Of a stretch of 64,000 bases of DNA, positions 9,442 to 18,877 are shown in pieces. Made by a program: the position numbers and the translations under genes. Positions within the stretch are counted from its first letter, which is position 1. Each line of letters starts with the position of its first letter. This stretch comes from an uncultured Tateyamaria sp. (GTDB taxonomy: Bacteria; Pseudomonadota; Alphaproteobacteria; Rhodobacterales; Rhodobacteraceae): the NCBI RefSeq assembly GCF_947503385.1, contig NZ_CANNDO010000001.1, positions 62,001-126,000 of the forward strand. The letters run 5' to 3'. A model generated the notes under the pieces. That model saw nothing but the letters and a program-made list of their open reading frames with translations. It was not told the DNA's origin and searched no databases.

Positions 9442-10794
9442 CTAATCCAGTACCCAGACAGACACCGGATCGGCGACGCCGCGCACCGGTTGATCGGCGG
9501 CCCGGCGCAGTCCCGTGTTGTCACCCGCCGCATTGATCACGGCATCGCTGACCACCGCACGCACATCCAGCGCGCGCGTCATCGCCTCAAGCCGGCTGGC
9601 CACGTTCACCGTGTCGCCCAGAACCGCGAATTCCAGCCGGTTGGCCCCGATATCGCCCAGCACGACCGTACCGAAATGCAGCCCGAACCGCGCGTCAATC
9701 TCGGGCAGGCCATCGGCGCGGCGCTCGGTGTTCAACGCCTCCATCCGGTCGGCCATCGCCCGCACACAGGCCAAGGCGCGTTTGGCGTCACCCGGCAATG
9801 GCAAGGGCGTGCCAAATGTCGCCATGAGCCCGTCACCCAGATATTTGTCCAATGTCCCACCATGGGCGAATACCTCGCTCTCCATCCGGGCATGAAAGGC
9901 GCGTAGCGTCGCGATCACCTCCTGCGCGGATCGACCGTCGGAATAGGTGGTGAACCCGACAATATCCACAAAGAGCACCGCCGCGTCGTGACTGCGAATT
10001 TGGCCCAGCGGTTCGTCCTTGGTCGACAGTTCATCGACCATCGACGGCGAAAAATAGCGGGCCAGATTGGTCCGCTCGCGCGCCATTTCGGCACTGTCGA
10101 GGACCAGCATCTGATAGCGGCGCACGGCCACGGCAAGGATCGCCGCCACGATAAAGAACACGATGACCTCTTGAATCCGCAAATCCCAGTTGACCGAATT
10201 GGGGTCGAAGAGATGCGCAAGATCGGGATTGCCCGGGAACACCGATTGCATCGCCACGCCCAATTCCGGATATGTCCGTCCGAACAGCCAGACGCAGGCC
10301 GCACCCAGCAGCCAAAGCGCCGCAGTCCAGTTGCCGATCGCGATTATGGTACGCCATGAATAGGTCAGAACCCCCGCCGCAAGGATGATCGTGAAGTACT
10401 GAAAAACCTCGAATCGAAAGATCATCGCCGTAGGAATCGCCTCGGTCGAAAATGGATTGGGTATCAGCAGCGCCGCAGTCATCAGCACCAGATCGGCAAA
10501 GAGCAGCGCCAGTTCGGCGCGCGATTGACCGACACGCCCCACCCGCCGCTGCGCCAGCCCGACAAACACCAGCGCCAACAGCAAGGCATGATACCACAGC
10601 ACATCCCAGTTCGGGTTCAGAAACACCAACAGCACTGCCGTGGCCGACAGCGCCCCAATGCGCGCCTTGACGGCAAGGTCCATCCCTTCGCGTTTGTTGC
10701 GCGCCAGCGCCTCTTGCGCGTGGCGGTGGGTGGGCACTTCCGCCTCTTCTGTGGACCGTCTAACCGGAAAGCGAGTGGTGCTGAGATCAACCAT
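9442..10794 (-). CDS. Membrane-bound class III adenylate/guanylate cyclase
   Basis: 450 residues. The N-terminal half (about 45-240) is a membrane module with roughly six hydrophobic segments. The C-terminal half carries a class III cyclase domain: AAVLFVDIVGFTTYSDGRS (first metal Asp), GGTLDKYLGDGLMATFG (second metal Asp), RFGLHFGTVVLGDIG and EFAVLGDTVNVASRLE. It should make cAMP (or cGMP) in response to a membrane signal. ATG 10794 begins the conserved MVDLSTTRF segment. A longer reading runs into the terminator of ccrM. The downstream gene encodes a cytochrome c. Confidence 0.9.
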   Translation of the reverse strand: MVDLSTTRFPVRRSTEEAEVPTHRHAQEALARNKREGMDLAVKARIGALSATAVLLVFLNPNWDVLWYHALLLALVFVGLAQRRVGRVGQSRAELALLFADLVLMTAALLIPNPFSTEAIPTAMIFRFEVFQYFTIILAAGVLTYSWRTIIAIGNWTAALWLLGAACVWLFGRTYPELGVAMQSVFPGNPDLAHLFDPNSVNWDLRIQEVIVFFIVAAILAVAVRRYQMLVLDSAEMARERTNLARYFSPSMVDELSTKDEPLGQIRSHDAAVLFVDIVGFTTYSDGRSAQEVIATLRAFHARMESEVFAHGGTLDKYLGDGLMATFGTPLPLPGDAKRALACVRAMADRMEALNTERRADGLPEIDARFGLHFGTVVLGDIGANRLEFAVLGDTVNVASRLEAMTRALDVRAVVSDAVINAAGDNTGLRRAADQPVRGVADPVSVWVLD

Positions 10795-10842
10795 CCTGTG
10801 CGCCTTTTTGCGACTGCCAGTCCCAATGTAGTGTCGATGAAC

Positions 10843-10871
10843 AAAAAAAGCCCCGCCAAATCTGGCGGGGC
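10843..10871 (-). terminator. Intrinsic terminator of ccrM
   Basis: Perfect 8-bp inverted repeat GCCCCGCC (10850-10857) and GGCGGGGC (10864-10871), with a 6-base loop. On the minus strand it is followed by seven T (A run at 10843-10849). It sits about 70 bases beyond the ccrM stop and before the cyclase gene, so it separates those two transcription units. Confidence 0.9.
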
Positions 10872-10939
10872 CTGAGTTGCAGTGCCCATGGCATAGCCTT
10901 GGGTAAGGCCGCAGGCACCTGGCGGTGTTTCGTAAATGT

Positions 10940-12127
<1,188 letters not shown>

Positions 12128-12129
<2 letters not shown>

Positions 12130-12742
12130 AATCAGTTGAGAATTTTTCTTGATACAAGATGTTGTGGACCGGCTTGAACGAAACTCTATGCCATGGGGTT
12201 ACGCCAAGTTTCTCAAGCGCCAATCTGTGGCTTTTTGACGGATATCCCATGTTTGTCTCCCAGCCATAACCGGGATGCTGTTGCGCCAAATCCACCATGA
12301 TCCGGTCGCGACATATTTTGGCCACAATTGAGGCCGCCGAAATACTGACCGAACGGGTGTCTCCCTTGATCAACGGCGTCGCCGGACAGCGCAGGCCGCT
12401 GGGCACGTGGCGTCCGTCCACCAACACGTGATCGGGCGGCACCGACAGCCCCGCCACCGCCCGCACCATTGCCAGATGCGAGGCGCGCAGAATGTTGAAC
12501 CGGTCAATCTCGCCCACCGACGCGTGCGCCACCGACACATCCGCAAAAGCCAGAATCTCGTCCCACAATGCATTGCGCCGCTTGGCGCTCAGCTTCTTGG
12601 AATCATCGAGACCCTCGGGCACATGTGCCAGATCCAGCACAACCGCTGCGGCGGTCACCGGCCCGGCCAGCGGCCCGCGCCCAACCTCATCGACCCCAGC
12701 GACACGCCCGCCGATCTCCAATTCAAATGCAAGATCCGGCAT
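12128..12742 (-). CDS. rnhB: Ribonuclease HII
   Basis: A 204-residue endonuclease that cleaves the RNA strand of RNA-DNA hybrids and starts ribonucleotide excision. The active-site motif [14 protein letters not shown] (Asp18, Glu19) and DDSKKLS are present, followed by VLVDGRHVP (third acidic residue), and [15 protein letters not shown] 12742 begins the conserved region; a longer frame to 12820 crosses an intergenic repeat and is not supported. It lies upstream of ccrM. Confidence 0.95.
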
Positions 12743-12756
12743 CGCCCGTCTTTGTC

Positions 12757-12780
12757 CCCAAAAAATCCCCGCCGGAGGCA
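12757..12780. repeat. Copy 1 (partial) of a dispersed intergenic repeat
   Basis: CCGCCGGAGGC preceded by a CCAAAAAAT segment, just upstream of rnhB. It matches the centre of the element at 14481-14513 (CC, A-rich stretch, then CCGCCGGAGGC). The CTTCTTCTG arm seen in the other copies is not present here. Confidence 0.5.
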
Positions 12781-12822
12781 TAAAACTCTGATCCCACCCA
12801 CAACCACAAGCACCGTCCACAG

Positions 12823-12853
12823 AAAAAAGAGCGGTGCCCGAACACCGCTCTTT
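12823..12853 (-). terminator. Intrinsic terminator of the exported-protein gene at 12902
   Basis: Perfect 11-bp inverted repeat (AAAGAGCGGTG at 12826-12836 and CACCGCTCTTT at 12843-12853) with a 6-base loop. On the minus strand it is followed by further T residues. It lies about 50 bases past the stop of the gene ending at 12902 and upstream of rnhB, so rnhB should have its own promoter between it and 12742. Confidence 0.85.
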
Positions 12854-12901
12854 CTCAGTTGGACCGCAAGTTTGGGGACAAGGCGGCCCGCCTGCCCGCT
12901 C

Positions 12902-13351
12902 TTACCGGCGGGCCAACTGGTATCCGTGACGATTCAGGCAGCGCGCGCTGTACCCTTGGCGCCATCCGCGATCCGTGTAGAACTCACGATGACATTGACG
13001 CGGCAAACTGTTCACAAACCCATAATTGTGGCGCAGACACCGCTGCCCAAAGATCCGGCGCTTGCCGTGATCGGTGTGAAAGCTGCGCAGGCATTCCTGC
13101 GGCAACAGTTTGCGGCTGACGCGGGGCGGCAGGGGCCGGGGATCACGGGGCCGCGACACTTCGCGCCGTTCTTTCTTGTCCTTGCGTTTGTCGGCAATCA
13201 CCGCACCGATGACGGCCAAACCAAGCAACGCGGCAATCGCGGCGGCGGCTTCATCATCACCCGCCCGCGCCGGGGCGGCTGAAAATCCGGTAACCGCAAT
13301 CGCAACAGCGGCGATGGTGGCAATGACATGTTTCTGTATACGCAAGATCAT
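12902..13351 (-). CDS. Exported small protein with a duplicated two-cysteine motif (unknown function)
   Basis: 149 residues starting at ATG 13351. An N-terminal signal peptide ends at ARA (about residue 30). An alanine-rich hydrophobic stretch (34-53) is followed by a highly basic linker (KRKDKKERR, 55-63). The C-terminal part is an internal duplication: residues 83-110 and 116-144 each read LPxxC, FxTDxG, RCL and a final Tyr, with the two cysteines 18 positions apart in both copies (87/105 and 120/138). This suggests two small disulfide-stabilised units in the periplasm or outside. I do not recognise a named family. Confidence 0.7.
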   Translation of the reverse strand: MILRIQKHVIATIAAVAIAVTGFSAAPARAGDDEAAAAIAALLGLAVIGAVIADKRKDKKERREVSRPRDPRPLPPRVSRKLLPQECLRSFHTDHGKRRIFGQRCLRHNYGFVNSLPRQCHREFYTDRGWRQGYSARCLNRHGYQLARR

Positions 13352-13521
13352 GAGAGAGGTCCTTGTCTTTTGGGTGTGCGAGCCGTGACGTATTCGCTGG
13401 TGATCCCAAGCTGGGGCCATCCCCCTCAGACAGGCAATAACAGGCCTCTGTTATCGGATATCAGACCGGTCAAGGCCCTTATGTTATTGAATATCCCGGC
13501 AACCCGCCGCAATTTGGTGCC

Positions 13522-13803
13522 ATGACACGCTTTGCCCTCTCCCTCCTCATCGCGCTGGCCTGCGCCGGCACCGCACAGGCCCAATGCTACGCCGAATACA
13601 AGGCCAAGAAGGACGCCCCCCTGCGCCTGCACTACGGGGTCGCGCAAATCGGCGGAGCCTGCGATACGGGGTCCGCCACCCGCGAACTGGCACCACGCCT
13701 GACAGCCCAAGGCTGGACCCTGTTGCAGGTCCAGTCCGTGTTTGGTCCCGAAGGTCTCGATCAAAGGAAAGACAGTGCAGGACAATACTACCTCCGCTTC
13801 TGA
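13522..13803 (+). CDS. Small exported protein, unknown function
   Basis: 93 residues with a clear signal peptide (MTRFALSLLIALACAGTAQA, cleavage before QCYAEY). The mature part is about 73 residues with two Cys (in AQCYAEY and GGACDTG), so one disulfide is possible. The end reads SAGQYYLRF. No family recognised, though short exported proteins of this type occur across Rhodobacterales. The next gene starts inside its 3' end, 29 bases before its stop, so the two are probably one unit. Confidence 0.7.
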   Translation: MTRFALSLLIALACAGTAQAQCYAEYKAKKDAPLRLHYGVAQIGGACDTGSATRELAPRLTAQGWTLLQVQSVFGPEGLDQRKDSAGQYYLRF

Positions 13804-14479
13804 CATTCGCCGCACCGGAGGCCGTCTGGTAGCCATCGGCATCGGCAGCATCCTTGCATTGCTGATCGCGGCGGCACTGTTGCTGTTCCTGACCCTGCCC
13901 GACAGCGGCGCATTCGACGCACGTGTCGAGGCGATGTTCATCGAAAACGCAGATCTCACCGGACAGGCCGAAATCAAGCTGCTGGAAATCCTCGCCCAAT
14001 CCGGCACCGCATTTGCAGACACATTGGCCAGTTACCGGCTGGTGATCTTTGTGTTGCTGGTGTTTGCCACCGGCATGATGATCGCGGCGCTAGTCTTCCT
14101 GATCCTGCTGGTGGGCTTCAACCGGCGCATGGCCCAGATTGAACGGGTGGGAATTCAGGTCAATTCGCTGCTGATCAGTCGCGAGGAAAACACTGTCTTC
14201 CTCAACAACCTCGGTTTCAAACTCACCGACGCGGCGATGGAAACCATGTCGATCCTCGCCGAGGCCCGCATGGATGACGACGTCCTGTCCGGCTCCGAAA
14301 TCGAAGGGATGATCTCGGGCCGGTGCGCCGCCGACTGCGAAGAGGCTGCCGGTGCCACGCGCATCAAACGTCTGCGCGACACGCTCGGCAACCAGATCGT
14401 CAGCGAACTTCTGGTCAAGAACATCGCCCGCCGCGGTTACATGCTGGCAGTGGAAAAGGACGTGATCAAAGTCCTCTGA
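13775..14479 (+). CDS. Two-TM membrane protein with a C-terminal winged-helix-like domain
   Basis: 234 residues from GTG 13775, preceded by AAGGAAA. Two hydrophobic segments lie at about 19-40 and 88-114, leaving a loop of about 45 residues outside the cytoplasm. Residues from about 148 to 225 follow the layout of an OmpR-type winged helix: FKLTDAAMETMSIL, then DDDVLSGSEIEGMI, TRIKRLRDTLG and, at the end, VKNIARRGYML. That pattern matches the recognition helix and wing (RGxGY) of the family. If so, this is a membrane-bound DNA-binding protein with the opposite domain order to ToxR. The winged-helix assignment is by eye. It overlaps the previous exported protein gene. Confidence 0.65.
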   Translation: MQDNTTSASDIRRTGGRLVAIGIGSILALLIAAALLLFLTLPDSGAFDARVEAMFIENADLTGQAEIKLLEILAQSGTAFADTLASYRLVIFVLLVFATGMMIAALVFLILLVGFNRRMAQIERVGIQVNSLLISREENTVFLNNLGFKLTDAAMETMSILAEARMDDDVLSGSEIEGMISGRCAADCEEAAGATRIKRLRDTLGNQIVSELLVKNIARRGYMLAVEKDVIKVL

Positions 14480-14480
14480 T

Positions 14481-14513
14481 CTTCTTCTGACCAAAAATAC
14501 CACCGCCGGAGGC
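14481..14513. repeat. Copy 2 of a dispersed intergenic repeat
   Basis: Directly after the stop of the membrane winged-helix gene. The first 23 bases are the reverse complement of 52745-52767 with one mismatch (CTTCTTCTGACC, A-rich centre, TACCAC), and the following CCGCCGGAGGC matches the copy at 12757-12780. Position right after a stop codon suggests a role at transcript ends. Confidence 0.6.
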
Positions 14514-14629
14514 AATCCCATCCGCTGAAAGCGGATGTCTAAAACTGTGTGGCGCGTATGCGCCTCAATTCGACAGTAGCCACGGAACCAAAGCGGCGTA
14601 TGGTGCGCCAAGACCCAAAGGAGATCGCC

Positions 14630-15406
14630 ATGCCAGCCCCCATAAACCCGTTCAAGGCCGCTATTACGTCAGGCCGCACCGTCATCGGCTGCTGGCTCTC
14701 TCTCGGTGATCCGTTGGCCACGGAAATTGCGGGCACCGCAGGGTTTGACTGGCTGCTGATCGACGGTGAACACACACCCTACGATATCTCCAAGATGCGG
14801 ATGCAGTTAATGGCTCTGGAATCCTCAGACAGCCACGCCGCCGTCCGGGTCCCTGTGGGCGAAACCTGGATCATCAAGCAAGTGCTTGACGCCGGTGCGC
14901 AAACCGTCCTCGTGCCCATGGTTGAAACCGCTCAGCAGGCGCAGCAACTGGTGGATGCCGTCCGCTATCCACCCACGGGCGCGCGCGGGGTCGGCTATTC
15001 CGGCGCGCGGTGCAGCCGGTTCGGATCCATCACCGACTATGGCCCCACCGCCGATGACCAGATTTGTCTGCTCATTCAGGTCGAAAACCGTGCCGGCATT
15101 GCCAATCTTGACGCGATCCTCGCCGTGGACGGCATCGACGGCGTGTTCATCGGCCCGGCGGACCTGTCCGCCGATATGGGGCATATGGGTCAACTCACCC
15201 ACCCCGACGTGCAGGCCACGATCAAGGATGCTTTCCAGCGCATTGAGGCGGCGGGCAAAGCCCCCGGTGTGTTGGCCACCACGCCGGAATTCACGCAGGA
15301 TGTCCTCGACTGGGGGGCGCGGTTTGTCGCCACCGGGCTGGACCTGTTGATGCTTGCAAACGCCCTGCGCACCCTGTCGGCCCGATGGAAGGATGCCGCG
15401 ACCTGA
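14630..15406 (+). CDS. HpcH/HpaI family aldolase
   Basis: 258 residues, usual length for class II pyruvate aldolases such as HpaI (4-hydroxy-2-oxoheptanedioate aldolase) and GarL. Motifs: GFDWLLIDGEHTPYD near the start (His base), VPMVETAQQAQ, the ARGVGYSGAR segment, LIQVENRAGI (metal Glu) and DGVFIGPADLSADMG (metal Asp). The true donor/acceptor cannot be told from sequence. ATG 14630 follows AAAGGAG; the longer reading from 14549 covers non-coding sequence. It stands alone, with 150 bases upstream holding an intergenic repeat copy. Confidence 0.85.
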   Translation: MPAPINPFKAAITSGRTVIGCWLSLGDPLATEIAGTAGFDWLLIDGEHTPYDISKMRMQLMALESSDSHAAVRVPVGETWIIKQVLDAGAQTVLVPMVETAQQAQQLVDAVRYPPTGARGVGYSGARCSRFGSITDYGPTADDQICLLIQVENRAGIANLDAILAVDGIDGVFIGPADLSADMGHMGQLTHPDVQATIKDAFQRIEAAGKAPGVLATTPEFTQDVLDWGARFVATGLDLLMLANALRTLSARWKDAAT

Positions 15407-15501
15407 TCCGGCAATTCGGCGCGCATCACACAGTCGTCGGATGAAAACCCGCAGCCGCGTCGCTATCTTCTGTAACAGGACCACAGGCAAAGGACAGATC
15501 C

Positions 15502-16887
15502 GTGCGCGCTTTCGATCCAGAACTGGCCGAAATCCGGTTTGGCTATGGCCTGTCGCCACATGTCGCTGCGCCGCGCGATGCCACAGCGATGCTGGCGCGC
15601 CTGCAAGGGCCCGACACGATGGCCGACACCTACCCGATCGAACCTTTTGACACATTCCGCCTGCGCATGATCGAAGTGGCCAAGGCCGCGCAGATCCGCC
15701 GCAAGAACCGTGGCACGCCCGCCGCCGAGGCGGCCAAGAAACGGCGCAACGAATTGAACGCCGCCGCGCGCAAGGATGGGCTGACATGGGCCGGGCATGT
15801 CCTGTTGCGCCGGATCTGGACCGAGGATGCCTTTCGCGAGCGGCTAGTGGCTTTCTGGTCCGATCATTTCACCGCCCATGGCAAACGCGGCGTGATCCGC
15901 CGCGCGACCTCCCCCTATGTCCAAGAGGCGATCCGCCCGCATATCACCGGCCGGTTCGAGGACATGCTGCAAGCCGCCGTAACCCACCCCCTGATGCTCG
16001 ACTATCTCGATCAGAGCCAATCCATGGGGCCGGGCAGCCAACGTGCCCAGTCCAAGAAAAAGAACGCAGGCCTGAACGAAAACCTCGCCCGCGAGGTGCT
16101 TGAATTGCACACGCTTGGCGTGGGCGGCCCGTACACCCAGACGGACGTGCGCGAACTGGCGGAATTGTTCACCGGCCTGTCATTTGCTCCGGAACATGGC
16201 TTTGTGTTCCGCCCGAAATTCGCGGAACCCGGACCGGAAACCGTGCTGGGGCAAACCTATGCTGACGATGCAACGGTCGGACCGGTCCGCGCGGTGCTGT
16301 CCGATCTGGCCGCGCATCCGGCCACGGCGGCACATCTGGCGCGCAAGCTTGCCGTGCATTTCGTGTCCGACACGCCCGATCCGGCGCTGGTGACCGCGCT
16401 TGAGGCTGCGTATCGCGACAGCGGGGGCACCCTGATCGCGCTTTACGAAGTACTGCTGAACCATCCGTCCGCATGGTCGACCGAGCTCAGCAATATCAAA
16501 CCGCCGCAGGACTTCATGTGTTCTGCCCTGCGCAGCCTCGCCGTGCCCCAAGACCTGTTGATGCGTTTTGGTGAAAAGAATATGCGGCTGGTGTTTTCCG
16601 CGCCCCTGACACGGATGGGCCAAGAATGGCAGCGTCCCATCGGCCCGGACGGGTGGCCCGAACAGGACAGCCACTGGATCACGCCGCAAGGCCTTGCCGG
16701 ACGGGTCGAATGGGCCATGGCCGCGCCCGAATACATCCTGCGCGTCCTACCGGACCCGCGCCGGTTCGTGGACGACGTGCTTGGAGCACGGGCGGATGAT
16801 GCCGTGCGTTTTGCCGCCGCAGCCGCCGAAAGCAAATCCGAGGCCATCGGCCTTGTTCTGATGTCCCCCGCGTTTCAGCGCCGTTAA
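15502..16887 (+). CDS. DUF1800 domain-containing protein
   Basis: 461 residues of the DUF1800 family, starting at GTG 15502. The diagnostic segments are the N-terminal FGYGLSP, the FWSDHFT motif near 118, NENLAREVLELHTLGVGG near 193, and the C-terminal NHPSAW. DUF1800 genes are almost always paired with DUF1501 genes, as here 12 bases downstream, and the pair is thought to work outside the cytoplasm, but the chemistry is unknown. No classical signal peptide is visible at this N-terminus, so export may depend on its Tat-exported partner (inference). Confidence 0.9.
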   Translation: MRAFDPELAEIRFGYGLSPHVAAPRDATAMLARLQGPDTMADTYPIEPFDTFRLRMIEVAKAAQIRRKNRGTPAAEAAKKRRNELNAAARKDGLTWAGHVLLRRIWTEDAFRERLVAFWSDHFTAHGKRGVIRRATSPYVQEAIRPHITGRFEDMLQAAVTHPLMLDYLDQSQSMGPGSQRAQSKKKNAGLNENLAREVLELHTLGVGGPYTQTDVRELAELFTGLSFAPEHGFVFRPKFAEPGPETVLGQTYADDATVGPVRAVLSDLAAHPATAAHLARKLAVHFVSDTPDPALVTALEAAYRDSGGTLIALYEVLLNHPSAWSTELSNIKPPQDFMCSALRSLAVPQDLLMRFGEKNMRLVFSAPLTRMGQEWQRPIGPDGWPEQDSHWITPQGLAGRVEWAMAAPEYILRVLPDPRRFVDDVLGARADDAVRFAAAAAESKSEAIGLVLMSPAFQRR

Positions 16888-16899
16888 GGAGGCCGCCCG

Positions 16900-18084
16900 A
16901 TGACCAGCCCCATGTCCCGCCGCGCCTTTTTGCAACGCACCGGCTTTGTCGGGTGTTCGCTGGCCGCGAGCCCGCTGATCACACCCGTCACCTTTGCCGC
17001 GACCCCGTGGGAGGCGCGGCTGGTGGTGATCATCCTGCGCGGCGGCATGGACGGTCTCGACGTGGTGCGGCCCTATGGCGATCCTGCTTTGCGGGATTTG
17101 CGCCCCGGGCTCGGCGGCGGCCCGGACAGGGGTGCGCATGATCTCGATGGTTTTTATGCGCTGCATCCGACACTGGAGCCGCTGATGCGGATGTGGGGCA
17201 AGGGACAGTTGGGTTTCGTGCAGGCCGTCTCGACCCCTTATCGCGACAAACGCAGCCACTTTGACGGGCAGGACCTGCTCGAAGCGGGGACCGACACGCT
17301 GGCTGGCGTGCGCGACGGGTGGCTGAACCGGATGCTGCAGGCCGTGCCGGGCCTCACTGCGCAAACGGCCTATGCCATCGGGCGCAGCGACATGCGCCTT
17401 TTGCAAGGGCGTGCCGATGTCGCCAACTGGTCGCCCGAAGCCGAGCTGGGTCTGAGCCCGCAAGCGCAGCGCTTGATGGATTTGGTGACCGAACGCGACC
17501 CGGCGATCCACGCCGCGTGGCAAGAGGCGCAACTGCTGGCCTCGCTCGAAGAGGAGGCCGCCGTCGCCTCTGGCAAACAGCGCAAGGGCGCACATGAACG
17601 CATAGCCGATTTCGCCGCAGAGCGGCTGAACGATGAGGCCCGGATTGCTGCATTTTCCCTGAACGGTTGGGATACGCACAAAGCGCAGCGCAATGCCCTG
17701 CCCCGCGCGTTGACCCAACTGTCAGAGACATTGATCACCCTGCGCAAACGCATGGCACGGGATGTATGGGACAAGACCGCCATCGTCGCCATGACCGAGT
17801 TCGGGCGCACCGCACGCGAGAACGGATCGGGCGGCACGGATCACGGCACGGGCGGCATGATGGTGCTGGCCGGTGGCGCTGTGCGAGGCGGTCGTGTGCA
17901 TGGTGACTGGCCCGGATTGCAGTCCGGCGATCTCTACCAGAACCGCGACCTGATGCCGACGCGCGATGTGCGCGCCCACGTGGCATGGATCATGCGCAGT
18001 CTCATGGGTCTGGACCGGGCGACGCTCGAAGGGTCAGTCTTTCCCGGCCTCGACATGGGCAACAATCCCGGCCTCCTGCTCTGA
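16900..18084 (+). CDS. DUF1501 family protein with Tat signal
   Basis: 394 residues. The N-terminus MSRRAFLQRTGFVGC... has a twin-arginine-like RRxFLQ motif followed by a hydrophobic stretch ending near FAA, so Tat export is likely. The body has the alkaline-phosphatase-like DUF1501 layout: VVIILRGGMDGLD near residue 42, SHFDGQDLLEAG near 120, TEFGRTARENGSGGTDHGTGG near 300. These Asp/His clusters resemble metal sites of the sulfatase/phosphatase superfamily. Function is unknown; the upstream DUF1800 gene, after which it starts within 12 bases, is its usual partner. Confidence 0.9.
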   Translation: MTSPMSRRAFLQRTGFVGCSLAASPLITPVTFAATPWEARLVVIILRGGMDGLDVVRPYGDPALRDLRPGLGGGPDRGAHDLDGFYALHPTLEPLMRMWGKGQLGFVQAVSTPYRDKRSHFDGQDLLEAGTDTLAGVRDGWLNRMLQAVPGLTAQTAYAIGRSDMRLLQGRADVANWSPEAELGLSPQAQRLMDLVTERDPAIHAAWQEAQLLASLEEEAAVASGKQRKGAHERIADFAAERLNDEARIAAFSLNGWDTHKAQRNALPRALTQLSETLITLRKRMARDVWDKTAIVAMTEFGRTARENGSGGTDHGTGGMMVLAGGAVRGGRVHGDWPGLQSGDLYQNRDLMPTRDVRAHVAWIMRSLMGLDRATLEGSVFPGLDMGNNPGLLL

Positions 18085-18135
18085 GCGCTGCAAAAGCGGC
18101 TTGGCCTTGGGCGGTTCTCCGCCTAACGTCCGCCC

Positions 18136-18864
18136 ATGAAGGCCCGCTATCAGCCCCACCACGGCCCTGTGCCCAACTGGACGCCGCCGTCGCGCCCGGA
18201 CCCGCAGGCGCAGCTGACCGGGCGTTATGTCCGGCTGGAACCGCTTGAGGCAGAGCGCCATGCCGCGCTGCTGTTTCGGTCTTATGTGGGGCACGATCAT
18301 GTGTGGGATTTCCTGCCCTACGGCCCTTTTTCATCGGCGGCACAGTACCATCGCTGGGTGCGCGAAATGGAAAATGCGCCGGACCTTCAATTCTATGCAA
18401 TCTTCAATCTGTCCTCGGGCGCGTTCGAAGGTGTGGCGAGCTATCTGCGGATCAACCCCAATGCTGGCAGTATTGAGGTTGGCCACATCAACTTTAGCCC
18501 GTTCTTGCAACGCAGCCCCGCCGCGACTGAGGCGATCTACCTGATGATGGCGTGGTCCTTCGAAGCGGGGTACCGCCGGTTCGAATGGAAGTGCGATGCG
18601 CTGAACGCAGGGTCCCGGCGTGCGGCCCAACGGTTCGGGTTCAGCTACGAAGGCATCTTTCGGCAGGCCGCTGTGGTCAAAGGACGAAACCGGGACACCG
18701 CGTGGTTTGCCGCCATCGACACGGAATGGCCCGCGCTCAAAGAAGCGTTTGGCGCATGGCTCAACCCGTCGAATTTTGACGGCGATGGACAGCAGCGCGA
18801 GCGTCTGTCCGATCTGACCCAGTTGGTCCGCGAGGCCGATGATCCCAGCCTCGCACCGGGGTGA
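18136..18864 (+). CDS. GNAT family N-acetyltransferase (RimJ/RimL-like)
   Basis: 242 residues with the layout of the RimJ/RimL group: LTGRYVRLEPLE near residue 27, YYAIFNLSSGAFEGVASYLRINP in the middle (as QFYAIFNL), IEVGHINFSPFLQRSPAATEA as the acetyl-CoA region, FEWKCDALNAGSRRAAQRFGF and YEGIFRQA near the end. Proteins of this group acetylate ribosomal-protein N-termini or small molecules; the target here is not predictable. It lies 51 bases after the DUF1501 gene and could be read through from it. Confidence 0.85.
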   Translation: MKARYQPHHGPVPNWTPPSRPDPQAQLTGRYVRLEPLEAERHAALLFRSYVGHDHVWDFLPYGPFSSAAQYHRWVREMENAPDLQFYAIFNLSSGAFEGVASYLRINPNAGSIEVGHINFSPFLQRSPAATEAIYLMMAWSFEAGYRRFEWKCDALNAGSRRAAQRFGFSYEGIFRQAAVVKGRNRDTAWFAAIDTEWPALKEAFGAWLNPSNFDGDGQQRERLSDLTQLVREADDPSLAPG

Positions 18865-18877
18865 ACTGTCCGGCGGT

